In this document: positions 36,756 through 45,005 of the stretch, piece after piece
Layout: each line of letters begins with the position of its first letter
How positions within the stretch are numbered: the stretch's first letter is position 1
From: Bacteroidota bacterium
GTDB taxonomy: Bacteria > Bacteroidota > Bacteroidia > Bacteroidales > Paludibacteraceae
Reading direction: 5' to 3'
Assembly: GCA_023459355.1 (NCBI GenBank)
Contig: JAEWUM010000015.1
Span: 62,001 to 126,000 of the forward strand
DNA: 64,000 nucleotides
The notes under the pieces: generated by a model
Seen by the model: the letters and a program-made list of their open reading frames with translations, nothing else
Told to the model about the DNA's origin: nothing
Database searches by the model: none
Made by a program: the position numbers and the translations under genes

Positions 36756-37712
36756 TTATTTTACAAGATTACCTGATTCATCATACACATAAAAACCTTT
36801 TCCCGTACTTACGCCGTAATTCTTGGCACGTACCATCCTCAGTAAAATCGGCGAAGGTTTGTACTTGATATTGCCATACTCATCATACAGATTGTTGAGT
36901 AATTTCACAATCTTTTCTATTCCCATGTTATCCGCCGTACGGAAAACACCCAAATTATGCCCAAATCCAACCATCAATACCTTATCGATATCTTCGACTG
37001 TTGAAATTCCTTCCATCAGAATCTGGCAAGCTTCATTTAACTGAGTCAGAAACAACCTGATACTCACCAACCCGGCTGATTCCATTACCGATACATACTG
37101 ATGATTGATCATGCGGGCAAATTTGCTCACCTTGTCAAAAGTCTCCTGTGAAGTGTGCAGTCCCGATACAATCTCGAGGATTTGCGAACCAGGCGTATTA
37201 ATCATAAAATGTACCCCGATACATCTTTCCTGATACTTCAGTTCAGAAGCCAGTTCTGTTACCACAACGGTTGTTACGTTTGAGGCAATAATCGCATCCG
37301 GTTCAAGTACATGTTCTAATTGCTGAAACACTTTCTTTCGCTCATTAACCTGACGTTCACCCGTTTGATTGTCGTAACGAATGGCTTCAATCACGAAATC
37401 ACAGTTCTGAAAATCGATGTAAGATGTAGTGCCCTGTACCCTTGAAAGAATCGCTTTTTTCTCGTTCTGCGTTAAACCCCAATTGGTGATTTTCTTGTCT
37501 AACTTATCTTCAATCCTGCTGAATGCATTAGCAATCTTTTCTTTGTTGGGTTCTAAAAACACAACCTCCATCCCGTTCAAAGCCGCAGTTGTCGCAATTT
37601 CACTCCCTTCAATTCCACATCCGACAACACCTATGCGCGAAAACAGCGTTCTTTTCCTGTTCCGTTTGCTCAGCCCGTATCGTTCGATTGGTTCTGTAAT
37701 AATTTTTGCCAT
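36756..37712 (-). CDS. 3-hydroxyacyl-CoA (3-hydroxybutyryl-CoA) dehydrogenase-like protein
   Basis: A 318-residue protein with an N-terminal Rossmann domain (IGVVGCGIEGSEIA, about 27-40) and the helical C-terminal 3HCDH domain (about 205-310, ending STGKGFYVYDESG). The catalytic His is kept in IGVHFMINTPGSQILEIVSG, but family enzymes normally read HFFNPAP there, and the glycine motif is GxGxxG with Glu-Gly in place of Met-Gly. It is therefore a divergent member. Its place between pta (50 bases upstream) and ackA (14 bases downstream) suggests a role in fermentative acyl-CoA metabolism, but no other butyrate-pathway gene is in the window. Confidence 0.78.
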   Translation of the reverse strand: MAKIITEPIERYGLSKRNRKRTLFSRIGVVGCGIEGSEIATTAALNGMEVVFLEPNKEKIANAFSRIEDKLDKKITNWGLTQNEKKAILSRVQGTTSYIDFQNCDFVIEAIRYDNQTGERQVNERKKVFQQLEHVLEPDAIIASNVTTVVVTELASELKYQERCIGVHFMINTPGSQILEIVSGLHTSQETFDKVSKFARMINHQYVSVMESAGLVSIRLFLTQLNEACQILMEGISTVEDIDKVLMVGFGHNLGVFRTADNMGIEKIVKLLNNLYDEYGNIKYKPSPILLRMVRAKNYGVSTGKGFYVYDESGNLVK

Positions 37713-37761
37713 GTTATTATGCTATATTTAATTTATTCACTTCGAATGTCGTGCTTTTATG

Positions 37762-38763
37762 CTACTTTTTCATTGCCTGATTCGCTGTGATGGCAATCAT
37801 GCTCACGATATCATCCACCGAACAACCTCTCGATAAATCATTAATGGGTGCTGCCATTCCCTGAAGGATGGGGCCTACCGCCAGGGTTCCCGACAAACGT
37901 TCAACTAATTTATATCCGATATTACCCGATTGTAAATCCGGAAACACCAGTACGTTCGCCCGACCGGCAATATTGCTGTCCGGCGCTTTGCTCTTACCTA
38001 CCGAAGGTACTAACGCCGCATCTGCCTGCATTTCTCCATCTATCTGCAAATCGGGACGCATTGATTTGGCGATATTCGTTGCTTCAACCACCTTATCGAC
38101 AAACTCGTGCCTCGCGCTCCCTTTGGTTGAAAAACTCAACATGGCAACTCTCGGTTCAATACCGGCAATAGCTTTGGTTGTTTCAGCCGACGAAATGGCA
38201 ATCTCGGCCAGTTCTTTTGCCGATGGATTTGGATTTACAGCACAATCAGCGAAAATCAATAATCCATTCTCCCCAAACTGAGGTGTTGGTGTAAACATCA
38301 GAAAGGCACCGGAAACAACCGAGATCCCCGGACGGGTTTTTACAATCTGAAAAGCAGGACGCAACACGTCTCCGGTCGTATTTTGTGCTCCGGCCAATTC
38401 TCCGTCAGCATCTCCGTTTTTAATCATCAGACAAGCCAGATACAATGGATTTTTTGCGAGTTTTTCCGCTTCATCAGGAGTCATCCCTTTGTTCTTTCTC
38501 AAATCATGAAGCAAATTTGCATACATCGGCATATTTGTATCTGTTTCCGGATCAACAATCACTGCTTCTGAAATATAATTCAATTGCTCTGTCTGGGCAA
38601 GGGAGAAAATCTCCTCTTTATTTCCTATCAGGATAATCTTAGCGGCTTTTTTCTTTAAAATAATATCTGCAGCTTTTAAAGTACGAATTTCAGTGCCCTC
38701 GGGTAAAACAATCCGTTGCGGATTGGCTATGGCACGTTCCATGATTTGGTTTAGTAAATTCAT
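37762..38763 (-). CDS. pta: Phosphate acetyltransferase
   Basis: A 333-residue short-form Pta, lacking the N-terminal P-loop domain of the long enterobacterial form. It converts acetyl-CoA and phosphate to acetyl phosphate for AckA. Motifs: AGAQNTTGDVLRPAFQIVK, SFSTKGSARHEFVDKV and NVLVFPDLQSGNIGYKLVERL. It heads the pta-dehydrogenase-ackA run; a -7-like box lies 70 bases upstream. Confidence 0.96.
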   Translation of the reverse strand: MNLLNQIMERAIANPQRIVLPEGTEIRTLKAADIILKKKAAKIILIGNKEEIFSLAQTEQLNYISEAVIVDPETDTNMPMYANLLHDLRKNKGMTPDEAEKLAKNPLYLACLMIKNGDADGELAGAQNTTGDVLRPAFQIVKTRPGISVVSGAFLMFTPTPQFGENGLLIFADCAVNPNPSAKELAEIAISSAETTKAIAGIEPRVAMLSFSTKGSARHEFVDKVVEATNIAKSMRPDLQIDGEMQADAALVPSVGKSKAPDSNIAGRANVLVFPDLQSGNIGYKLVERLSGTLAVGPILQGMAAPINDLSRGCSVDDIVSMIAITANQAMKK

Positions 38764-38832
38764 TGTTCTCTGATGTATTTTGTTCTGTGGTTTTGACGTT
38801 TTGAAAGTATAAAAAATCTTTGAAAGAGACTA

Positions 38833-38840
38833 CAAAAGTA
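38833..38840 (-). promoter_or_regulatory. Putative -7 element (TACTTTTG) of the pta operon
   Basis: Reads TACTTTTG on the minus strand, 69 bases before the pta ATG. No well-spaced -33 TTTG. Tentative. Confidence 0.4.
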
Positions 38841-38930
38841 CGAATATTTCGCAAAATTGCAATGTGGAGATTGCAAAATATGCTAATTATTTGTTTATTT
38901 GACAAATAACACACAAAAAATATCAGTTTT

Positions 38931-40982
38931 TCAGAACTTTAGCCGTACGAGACAGTTTATCTCTGATTTTCGATTCCCTGCTATCATCTCTTTTCCACTA
39001 CCGATAGATTCACGCCTATCCATGTATAATATACCGGCATATCGCAACCAACATCCAAGATTTTTATTGAAATCGTAACTAAAGTTCACATAATACCTGC
39101 TTCCAATGCCTGAGAAAGCCGGCATGCTAAAAGCATATAGTATATTCTTTTCATATAGATAAATTCGGTTATCATACGCTTGCACATCAAAAAAGAGATA
39201 ACTGAAATCAATATTTAAAGGCCATTTTCTGAACCGAATGTTCACTTCCTGAAGTGCTGTTATTCCATAGGTTGCAGTTCTGTCTTTATTTTGGACGATA
39301 TTGGCATCAAATTGTTGTTTAAATTTGATCATTCCCGTCTCATAAACAGATTGAAACCTGAATGCGACCTTATCTTTTCGCGAAAGCTTAGATGTTGCCT
39401 CTTCCGGGCCGGAAAGATTTGCAACCTGCTGTTCGTACTTTGTCCTGCATAATAATGTTAATCGCCGTAGAGGTGTATAAGTGAGCTGAAGCAGATAATC
39501 CATTCCGTTCGAAGGAGAATCAACACCAAAACGTAACCAGGGAAAACGATAACAGTCGGCATAAAACGCTATTTTCAGGTTTTTTGCTGGTAGTATCTCA
39601 GCTCCTATATATACCCCTTTTTCATTTCTAACGCCTGATTTTTCTGAAAAAGAAGTCGCAAATAACGCATCATATTCAGGTCCGTAATTGCGATATAATA
39701 ACGCAAGATTGACCCGGGAAAGAGGAGAAACGGTGAGACCGCAAATCAATGCAGGATGTTCAAAGTTCGAAAGTGCAGCTTCACCAAAAAAATTGAATTT
39801 ATGCAACCTAAATCTGTAATGAAAACCTGAAACCCATTGCTTATTCCCGCTGAAATAAAACAGGTTATACGGATATCGTTTAGGAATTAATTTCTTATCC
39901 ATTTTCATAATCAGACTACTAACGCCGATTTGATACCAAACACCATTATAATCAAGATTAAATCCTGCCAGATTTTGTTTCACCTTGTTCCTTTTCAGCA
40001 TTTCATCCATTGTCCTGTGGTACCCCGTTTCATAGAAAGCCGGAAACACATTTTGCTCTACCTTTCCATCAAGTTGTCTGCCTGAAAAGAACACATGCAG
40101 ACTTGTTTGCTCCTGTTGCAAAGAGATTGCCAGTCCTCTGAAAAAGTTAAATTCATTTGTAGAACCGTAACGTTTAAACCCTCCTGTAAGATCACACACC
40201 TTGGTTGTCATGGCTGATTTTCCACGACTAAATGCCTGACTAATCACAAGTCCCTGACCAAAACCTGCCTGATAATCCCCAATAATTACATTTCTTATAA
40301 TCCCCCGATTTTTAAATTGAAATGATACAGAGGTATAGTCATACCCCATTCTCAATTTTCCGAAGAATGGCTCACCTGCATCTTTTTCTGCGGTAATACT
40401 CAACCATAACTTGTCTTTATAGTGAAATCTGTATTTCAGGTGATTATAAATCCGGCTTCCCATATATCCTGTACTGTCGCCCATATTTTGCAGGCGATAC
40501 CCCTCTTTCTGCTCCGGCACATAATCAGCACGAATTAATATTTCATTCTTCCCATATTTGAGGTACTTTTTCAAATCGATCTTCTCGTCTTTCTCATTTG
40601 AATTTGTTAATGTGACAAATGGAAGCATCCTTCTGATATCAGTCATATCAAGACCTTCTACCAACATCAGTTCATAAATTGAGAAAAATCGCTCAGCTTT
40701 ATATCGGTAATAAAGTATATTTTCAATCTGAATATCCGACAGAAACATCATTTTAGCAAGTCCCTCTCTTTCAGCCTGATTTAAATCAATTGGATGTTGA
40801 TGCAGGAAAATCAGTTCTTCATAAAAAACATTGAAATCCGGTTCAGTTTCACTTTCCTCTGTATACTGTTCGTAGACATCAGCTATGAATTGTTCAATTT
40901 CAGAAAAAGGTGTTTCTGATTGAGCGTTTACAATCAAAAAATTTAAACAGAGAAAAACAGGTATTAGCATGAGATTTTTCAT
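38931..40982 (-). CDS. Exported helix-hairpin-helix protein with C-terminal outer-membrane barrel-like region
   Basis: A 683-residue protein with signal peptide (to about residue 20, LIVNAQ). Residues about 45-130 form ComEA-like helix-hairpin-helix segments (HPIDLNQAEREGLAKMMFLS, DIQIENILYYRYKAERFFSI, YELMLVEGLDMTDIRRMLPF). The remaining 540 residues are rich in amphipathic beta strands ending in RLKF, as expected of an outer-membrane barrel, with a conserved-looking IIGDYQAGFGQGLVISQAFSRGKS. A DNA-binding-type motif exported and fused to a barrel is unexpected; the HHH may bind DNA during uptake or may be a protein-protein module. It lies 24 bases after a second exported protein gene. Confidence 0.75.
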   Translation of the reverse strand: MKNLMLIPVFLCLNFLIVNAQSETPFSEIEQFIADVYEQYTEESETEPDFNVFYEELIFLHQHPIDLNQAEREGLAKMMFLSDIQIENILYYRYKAERFFSIYELMLVEGLDMTDIRRMLPFVTLTNSNEKDEKIDLKKYLKYGKNEILIRADYVPEQKEGYRLQNMGDSTGYMGSRIYNHLKYRFHYKDKLWLSITAEKDAGEPFFGKLRMGYDYTSVSFQFKNRGIIRNVIIGDYQAGFGQGLVISQAFSRGKSAMTTKVCDLTGGFKRYGSTNEFNFFRGLAISLQQEQTSLHVFFSGRQLDGKVEQNVFPAFYETGYHRTMDEMLKRNKVKQNLAGFNLDYNGVWYQIGVSSLIMKMDKKLIPKRYPYNLFYFSGNKQWVSGFHYRFRLHKFNFFGEAALSNFEHPALICGLTVSPLSRVNLALLYRNYGPEYDALFATSFSEKSGVRNEKGVYIGAEILPAKNLKIAFYADCYRFPWLRFGVDSPSNGMDYLLQLTYTPLRRLTLLCRTKYEQQVANLSGPEEATSKLSRKDKVAFRFQSVYETGMIKFKQQFDANIVQNKDRTATYGITALQEVNIRFRKWPLNIDFSYLFFDVQAYDNRIYLYEKNILYAFSMPAFSGIGSRYYVNFSYDFNKNLGCWLRYAGILYMDRRESIGSGKEMIAGNRKSEINCLVRLKF

Positions 40983-41006
40983 ACATCAGGTTTAAAAAAC
41001 AACAGA

Positions 41007-41822
41007 TTAGCGGTTAAAACTATATTGAAGTTGTGCAATGGAATTGAGTCCTAACAGCGGATGCAGCTCAACCGACAAATCAAAAGTAAACGGACTGAAT
41101 TCAAACCCGAATCCCAGACAAGAAACCAGATATTCATGTGCATATGCACCGAGTTGGAATCGGGTTTGATTACTTATACGGTATTCAAAAGCGGTTGCAA
41201 ACCGGTAATTACTGCTCATTTCCTTATCAGTCTGAAATCGCCAGCAAAACTCAGGAGTAAAGTCATAAGCGCATCCCAAACTAAAAATTGCAGGTAAATA
41301 TTTTGTCTGCGATTCCCCTTTTATATGAGAACCAAAAGGATTATATACATGAAATCCAACCCTGAAAGTATCATTGAATGGCACAGATAATCCGATTTGA
41401 GGATAAATTGTCGCGTAATACTGGTTGGATGGCGCAAAGTACACCGTATGATAATCAAATTGCAATCCAAGACTAAACCGGTCGGAAAAATTACGAGCAA
41501 CAGTCAAACCCATCAAAATTTCGTGATACAGGGAAAATCCATGATGAACTGCCGAAAATGCTGCAACAAAATGATTTACAGGCCATATAAAAGAAAAACA
41601 TTTTGTTGCGAGAGTTGTTATAATAAAGCGATTTTCAAACAAGACACTCATTTGAGGTATGATCTTTGTTGACAAAGGCGCCGGATTGTGAAAGGGAGTC
41701 CAGTTTTTTGTATCAGAAACAGAGGTATTGGCTACAGAAACAGAAGCAGGAAGTGCGGATGTAATTTGTGCATATACAGATAGCTGCACAAAACCCAGCA
41801 GGAACAAGATAATTCTTTTCAT
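41007..41822 (-). CDS. Exported protein, probable outer membrane beta-barrel, unknown function
   Basis: A 271-residue protein with a signal peptide ending VYAQ (about residue 18). The mature part consists of repeated strand patterns (SLGLQFDYHTVYFA, FRVGFHVYNPFGSHI, TRFQLGAYAHEYLV, STF/FDLSVELHPLLG) and finishes in YSFNR. I do not recognise the family beyond a general resemblance to PorV/PorP-like barrels. It shares a promoter (41866-41897) with the HHH-barrel gene 24 bases downstream, so the two probably work together. Confidence 0.6.
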   Translation of the reverse strand: MKRIILFLLGFVQLSVYAQITSALPASVSVANTSVSDTKNWTPFHNPAPLSTKIIPQMSVLFENRFIITTLATKCFSFIWPVNHFVAAFSAVHHGFSLYHEILMGLTVARNFSDRFSLGLQFDYHTVYFAPSNQYYATIYPQIGLSVPFNDTFRVGFHVYNPFGSHIKGESQTKYLPAIFSLGCAYDFTPEFCWRFQTDKEMSSNYRFATAFEYRISNQTRFQLGAYAHEYLVSCLGFGFEFSPFTFDLSVELHPLLGLNSIAQLQYSFNR

Positions 41823-41865
41823 GACCCTAAGGTTTAAGCTGTTAAATAAGTAAACAATCAGACTT

Positions 41866-41897
41866 CAAAATTATCAAAGTACTTGTTAAGGAACAAA
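41866..41897 (-). promoter_or_regulatory. Promoter of the exported barrel / HHH-barrel pair (TTTG-N20-TAATTTTG)
   Basis: On the minus strand, -33 TTTG at 41897-41894 and -7 TAATTTTG at 41873-41866, 20 bases apart; 44 bases upstream of the 41822 start. Confidence 0.6.
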
Positions 41898-41989
41898 AAA
41901 TAACGCATAATTTCATTATCATTAAATCTTTTAAACTTTTGATATAAGAATAGACCTGATAAAAGAGAAAGTTATTATCGAATTTTATA

Positions 41990-42020
41990 TTTGTTTTTTG
42001 ATACAAATTATATACATTTG
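41990..42020 (+). promoter_or_regulatory. Promoter of the DUF4294 gene (TTTG-N19-TACATTTG), very close to the start codon
   Basis: TTTG at 41990-41993 and TACATTTG at 42013-42020, 19 bases apart: a full consensus match. The ATG of the next gene is at 42026, where transcription itself is expected to start, which implies a leaderless or nearly leaderless message. Confidence 0.7.
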
Positions 42021-42025
42021 CAGTG

Positions 42026-42637
42026 ATGTTTAAGAATCTCAACATATTGATTATATTGTTATTCATGACAGGGCTGATTGCCTCTTCATCAGCTCAGCAA
42101 ATGCATAAACCATTACCGCCGGGAAGTCAGCGACTTGCCGTGATGGTTGATGGAAATGATACTGTATATCTGGCTTTTTTGAGGGATATTTATGTTTTCC
42201 CGAAGATTAAATTCAACAGTAAAAAACAGGAAGAGTTCTACTGGAGAACAGTCAGAGATGTAAAAAAGGCATTACCTTATGCAAAAATAGTAAGTACAGA
42301 GTTGATCAGGGTAAACAGCTTACTGGGTGATATAAAAAATGAAAACGAAAGAAAGAAATATCTCGCGAAGTATGAGAAAGAAGTTTTCAAAAGATATGAG
42401 CCAGAACTTCGTAAGCTCACCATTAACCAGGGACGACTGCTTTTAAAACTGATTGACCGCGAATGCAATTCAACATCGTATGATCTGATAAAAAATTACC
42501 GTGGAAGTGTTTCTGCCTTTTTTTGGCAGGGAATTGCTCGTATTTTCGGTTCTAATTTAAAATCTGAATACGATGCCTCCGGAAATGACAGAATTGTGGA
42601 AAGGGTCATTTTACTGGTAGAAGCGGGTCAGCTTTAG
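42026..42637 (+). CDS. DUF4294 domain-containing exported protein
   Basis: A 203-residue protein from ATG 42026 (the GTG at 42023 only adds one residue). Signal peptide MFKNLNILIILLFMTGLIAS, cleavage near SSAQ. The mature protein matches DUF4294, a family found almost only in Bacteroidota: LAFLRDIYVFPKIKFNSKKQ, EEFYWRTVRDVKKALPYAK, LRKLTINQGRLLLKLIDREC. Function is unknown. The gene directly downstream, 20 bases away, is the 5-formyl-THF cyclo-ligase. The promoter at 41990-42020 places the transcript start at or within two or three bases of the ATG. Confidence 0.85.
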   Translation: MFKNLNILIILLFMTGLIASSSAQQMHKPLPPGSQRLAVMVDGNDTVYLAFLRDIYVFPKIKFNSKKQEEFYWRTVRDVKKALPYAKIVSTELIRVNSLLGDIKNENERKKYLAKYEKEVFKRYEPELRKLTINQGRLLLKLIDRECNSTSYDLIKNYRGSVSAFFWQGIARIFGSNLKSEYDASGNDRIVERVILLVEAGQL

Positions 42638-42657
42638 TATTAACATAATTATAATTT

Positions 42658-43266
42658 ATGAGAAAAAATCTGTTTTCTGCTTTTAAAAATTTGTTTATCC
42701 GGTCTTTTGATGATGAACTTACAGACTCCAGAAAGAATATCGTACGTGCAGAAGTAAAAGCAAAAAAACAAAACATCACTGACACTTATAAAATTGAACA
42801 GGCTAATGCTGTTTATGTCAAAATTGAACAAATGCCAGAATTCAAAGAAGCAAAAACGGTGCTGATGTATTGGTCCGTACCGGATGAATTACCCACTCAT
42901 TTATTTATCAAAAAATGGAGTAATGCCAAAACTATTTTGCTCCCTGTGGTAAAAGGCCAGCATATGACAATTCGTCCTTTCGTTTCGGAAGAAACGCTTT
43001 TGCAGGGTGAATTCAAAATTATGGAACCTAAGTCCGGACATGATTATCTGAAGTTGGTAGATCTGGTGATTGTCCCGGGTGTTGCGTTTGATCGAACAAA
43101 GAAAAGAATCGGCAGAGGAAAAGGATATTACGATAAATACTTCAAAAACAAACGCATAAAAAAATGGGGTATCGGATTTGATTTTCAGTTGTATGAAAGT
43201 CTTCCTGCTGCTTCTTATGATATCAACATGGATAGGATTATTACGCCATCCGAGACGATTTGGTAA
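42658..43266 (+). CDS. 5-formyltetrahydrofolate cyclo-ligase
   Basis: A 202-residue protein of the 5-FTHF cyclo-ligase (MTHFS/YgfA) family, which uses ATP to convert 5-formyl-THF to 5,10-methenyl-THF, salvaging that folate form. Motifs: TVLMYWSVPDELPTHLFI, the ATP/phosphate site KRIGRGKGYYDKYF at about residue 160, and LVIVPGVAFDRTKKRIG just before it. The N-terminal 25 residues are less conserved. It is 20 bases downstream of the DUF4294 gene and overlaps the next convergent gene by 26 bases. Confidence 0.92.
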   Translation: MRKNLFSAFKNLFIRSFDDELTDSRKNIVRAEVKAKKQNITDTYKIEQANAVYVKIEQMPEFKEAKTVLMYWSVPDELPTHLFIKKWSNAKTILLPVVKGQHMTIRPFVSEETLLQGEFKIMEPKSGHDYLKLVDLVIVPGVAFDRTKKRIGRGKGYYDKYFKNKRIKKWGIGFDFQLYESLPAASYDINMDRIITPSETIW

Positions 43267-43957
43267 GTTCCGGTTCTCCCTTCCGGTAATAATACACGAG
43301 ACCGTATTCACGACATTTCTCCAGCTTGTCAAAAGGTTCCATATCCTTATAATATGCTTCAACCTGATTCCAGATATCCAGAATAATCTCGTCACCCTTT
43401 GTTCTGAGACTAACCAATTCTTCCCATTGCCTTGCAGTAGAATGCTGGTGAATTTTCTGTGTAGATTTGTACTCTTTGAAGATTTCGTAATGGACTTTGA
43501 CTTTGGCAATTGCCGGATTATAAATAGGTAATCCTCCATTGCGAATGCGTTCATTTTCTCCGTCGATGATGCATTTACCCCATTGTAAAAGAGCCGACTC
43601 GGTACTTAAATCGGGCACATTGTGTATTTCGGGATCCAACTGATAAAACAACTTGTGCTCCTTTTTGATATCTCCACGTATTACTGCCAGATTAAACACC
43701 TGTATGAAATGAGAAATGTAAAGACGTACGTTATGTATAATCTGCTGGTATCTTTTGTTCGCGTTTACCTGATTTTCGAGCGTTTGCTGATACTGCAACT
43801 GCTGCTTCTCAAAAACAGACAGAAAATTCTTTGCTTCAAGAATTGTCTTGAATGCAACAACATGATTATTATAGCCTGATTTATCTTCTTTTTGAATAGC
43901 AGTGCGAAGCGCTCTTAATCTAGATTGATCAGTATTGGGTAAACGACGGTATGGCAT
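43241..43957 (-). CDS. Conserved hypothetical cytoplasmic protein (Bacteroidales type)
   Basis: A 238-residue protein without signal peptide or membrane helix. It begins MPYRRLPNTDQSRLRAL and is mostly helical; a long central helix (about 55-110, VFEKQQLQYQQTLENQVNAN) may be a coiled coil. I recognise it as a kind of protein common in Bacteroidales genomes but cannot name a function. A -7-like TATCTTTG lies at 43998-43991. The 3' end overlaps the cyclo-ligase gene by 26 bases. Confidence 0.65.
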   Translation of the reverse strand: MPYRRLPNTDQSRLRALRTAIQKEDKSGYNNHVVAFKTILEAKNFLSVFEKQQLQYQQTLENQVNANKRYQQIIHNVRLYISHFIQVFNLAVIRGDIKKEHKLFYQLDPEIHNVPDLSTESALLQWGKCIIDGENERIRNGGLPIYNPAIAKVKVHYEIFKEYKSTQKIHQHSTARQWEELVSLRTKGDEIILDIWNQVEAYYKDMEPFDKLEKCREYGLVYYYRKGEPELTKSSRMA

Positions 43958-44024
43958 GAAAAAATTAAACTGTAATTAAGTATTGTTCATCAAAGATATT
44001 CACATACTTGCAAAGATATAAAAA

Positions 44025-44999
44025 TTAATCGTTTCTGAACATTAATTTTTCAGCTAATTTTCTCAATTCCTGTTTTTTATTTGAAGAAACACTCACTTTT
44101 TCCAACGATGCGATGGCCTTTTCATAATAAATGCTCATAGTGTCTTCGCATATTTTTTTGACATCCAGTTGATTATAAATTTCTGTCACCTCCCTGACCT
44201 TTTTTTGAGGTTCCGGATTGGGTTCATTCAACCAGGAATTTAATTTCTTCTGCATTTCTCCCGAAGCTGCTTTTTTTGCATGGATAAGCAGATAGGTTTT
44301 TTTATTGCATAGAATATCTCCCCCGATCTGCTTCCCGAAAGTTTCGGGATTTCCATATACATCCAACAGGTCATCTTTAAGCTGAAAGGCCAATCCTATA
44401 TTGATTCCGAAATTATATAAATGTACTGCATCCTCTTCTGAAGCCCCCCCTATAATTGCTCCTGTTTGCAGCGAGCAGCCAAGCAATACCGCCGTTTTGA
44501 GCCTGATCATTTCAATATATTCCTCGGGTAACACATGCTCACGTTGCTCAAATTCCATGTCGTACTGCTGTCCCTCACAAATCTCGGCTGCAGTGCGTGT
44601 AAATAGTTTCAAAACGGTTTTCAGATAAGGTGAAGGCGTCTCCAACAATAGTTCATAGGCCATTATTTGCATAACATCTCCCGAGAGTATAGCCGTGTTT
44701 TCATCCCATTTTACATGCACGGTAGGCTTTCCCCTCCGGATAGTAGCTTTATCCATGATATCATCGTGCAACAAGGTGAAATTGTGAAAAACTTCAATCC
44801 CGATGGCGGGTTTAATCGCCGGATTAATATTATCGCTGAATAAATTACAGGCCATCAGAGTTAATGCCGGACGAACACGTTTGCCTCCCTGTCCCATTGT
44901 ATAGTCAATCGGATCGTATAAGCCGGCGGGTTCCCTGTGCCATTTGATTTGCTGAATAGCAGCATTTACAATCGATGATGTTGCTTCAAAACTATTCAT
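44025..44999 (-). CDS. Polyprenyl diphosphate synthase (IspA/IspB family)
   Basis: A 324-residue trans-prenyltransferase that extends allylic diphosphates with IPP. Both aspartate-rich motifs are intact: FARM HDDIMDKATIRRGKPTVH near residue 78 and SARM AFQLKDDLLDVYGNPETFGK near 208, with GKRVRPALTLMAC before them. Product length (geranylgeranyl, octaprenyl or other, for quinone or cell-wall carrier) cannot be set by eye. It is the last of four close-packed genes (PASTA, rluD, ddl, this), 6 bases after ddl. Confidence 0.93.
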   Translation of the reverse strand: MNSFEATSSIVNAAIQQIKWHREPAGLYDPIDYTMGQGGKRVRPALTLMACNLFSDNINPAIKPAIGIEVFHNFTLLHDDIMDKATIRRGKPTVHVKWDENTAILSGDVMQIMAYELLLETPSPYLKTVLKLFTRTAAEICEGQQYDMEFEQREHVLPEEYIEMIRLKTAVLLGCSLQTGAIIGGASEEDAVHLYNFGINIGLAFQLKDDLLDVYGNPETFGKQIGGDILCNKKTYLLIHAKKAASGEMQKKLNSWLNEPNPEPQKKVREVTEIYNQLDVKKICEDTMSIYYEKAIASLEKVSVSSNKKQELRKLAEKLMFRND

Positions 45000-45005
45000 A
45001 AACGA

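Noticed and set aside
42901..43554. 217-codon minus-strand frame
   Set aside because: Antisense to the 5-formyl-THF cyclo-ligase gene and overlaps the better-supported 43241-43957 gene; a shadow frame.
44444..44450. Run of seven C in the prenyl synthase gene as another frameshift
   Set aside because: The protein reads through it normally (IIGGASEEDAVHLY) with both Asp-rich motifs in frame.
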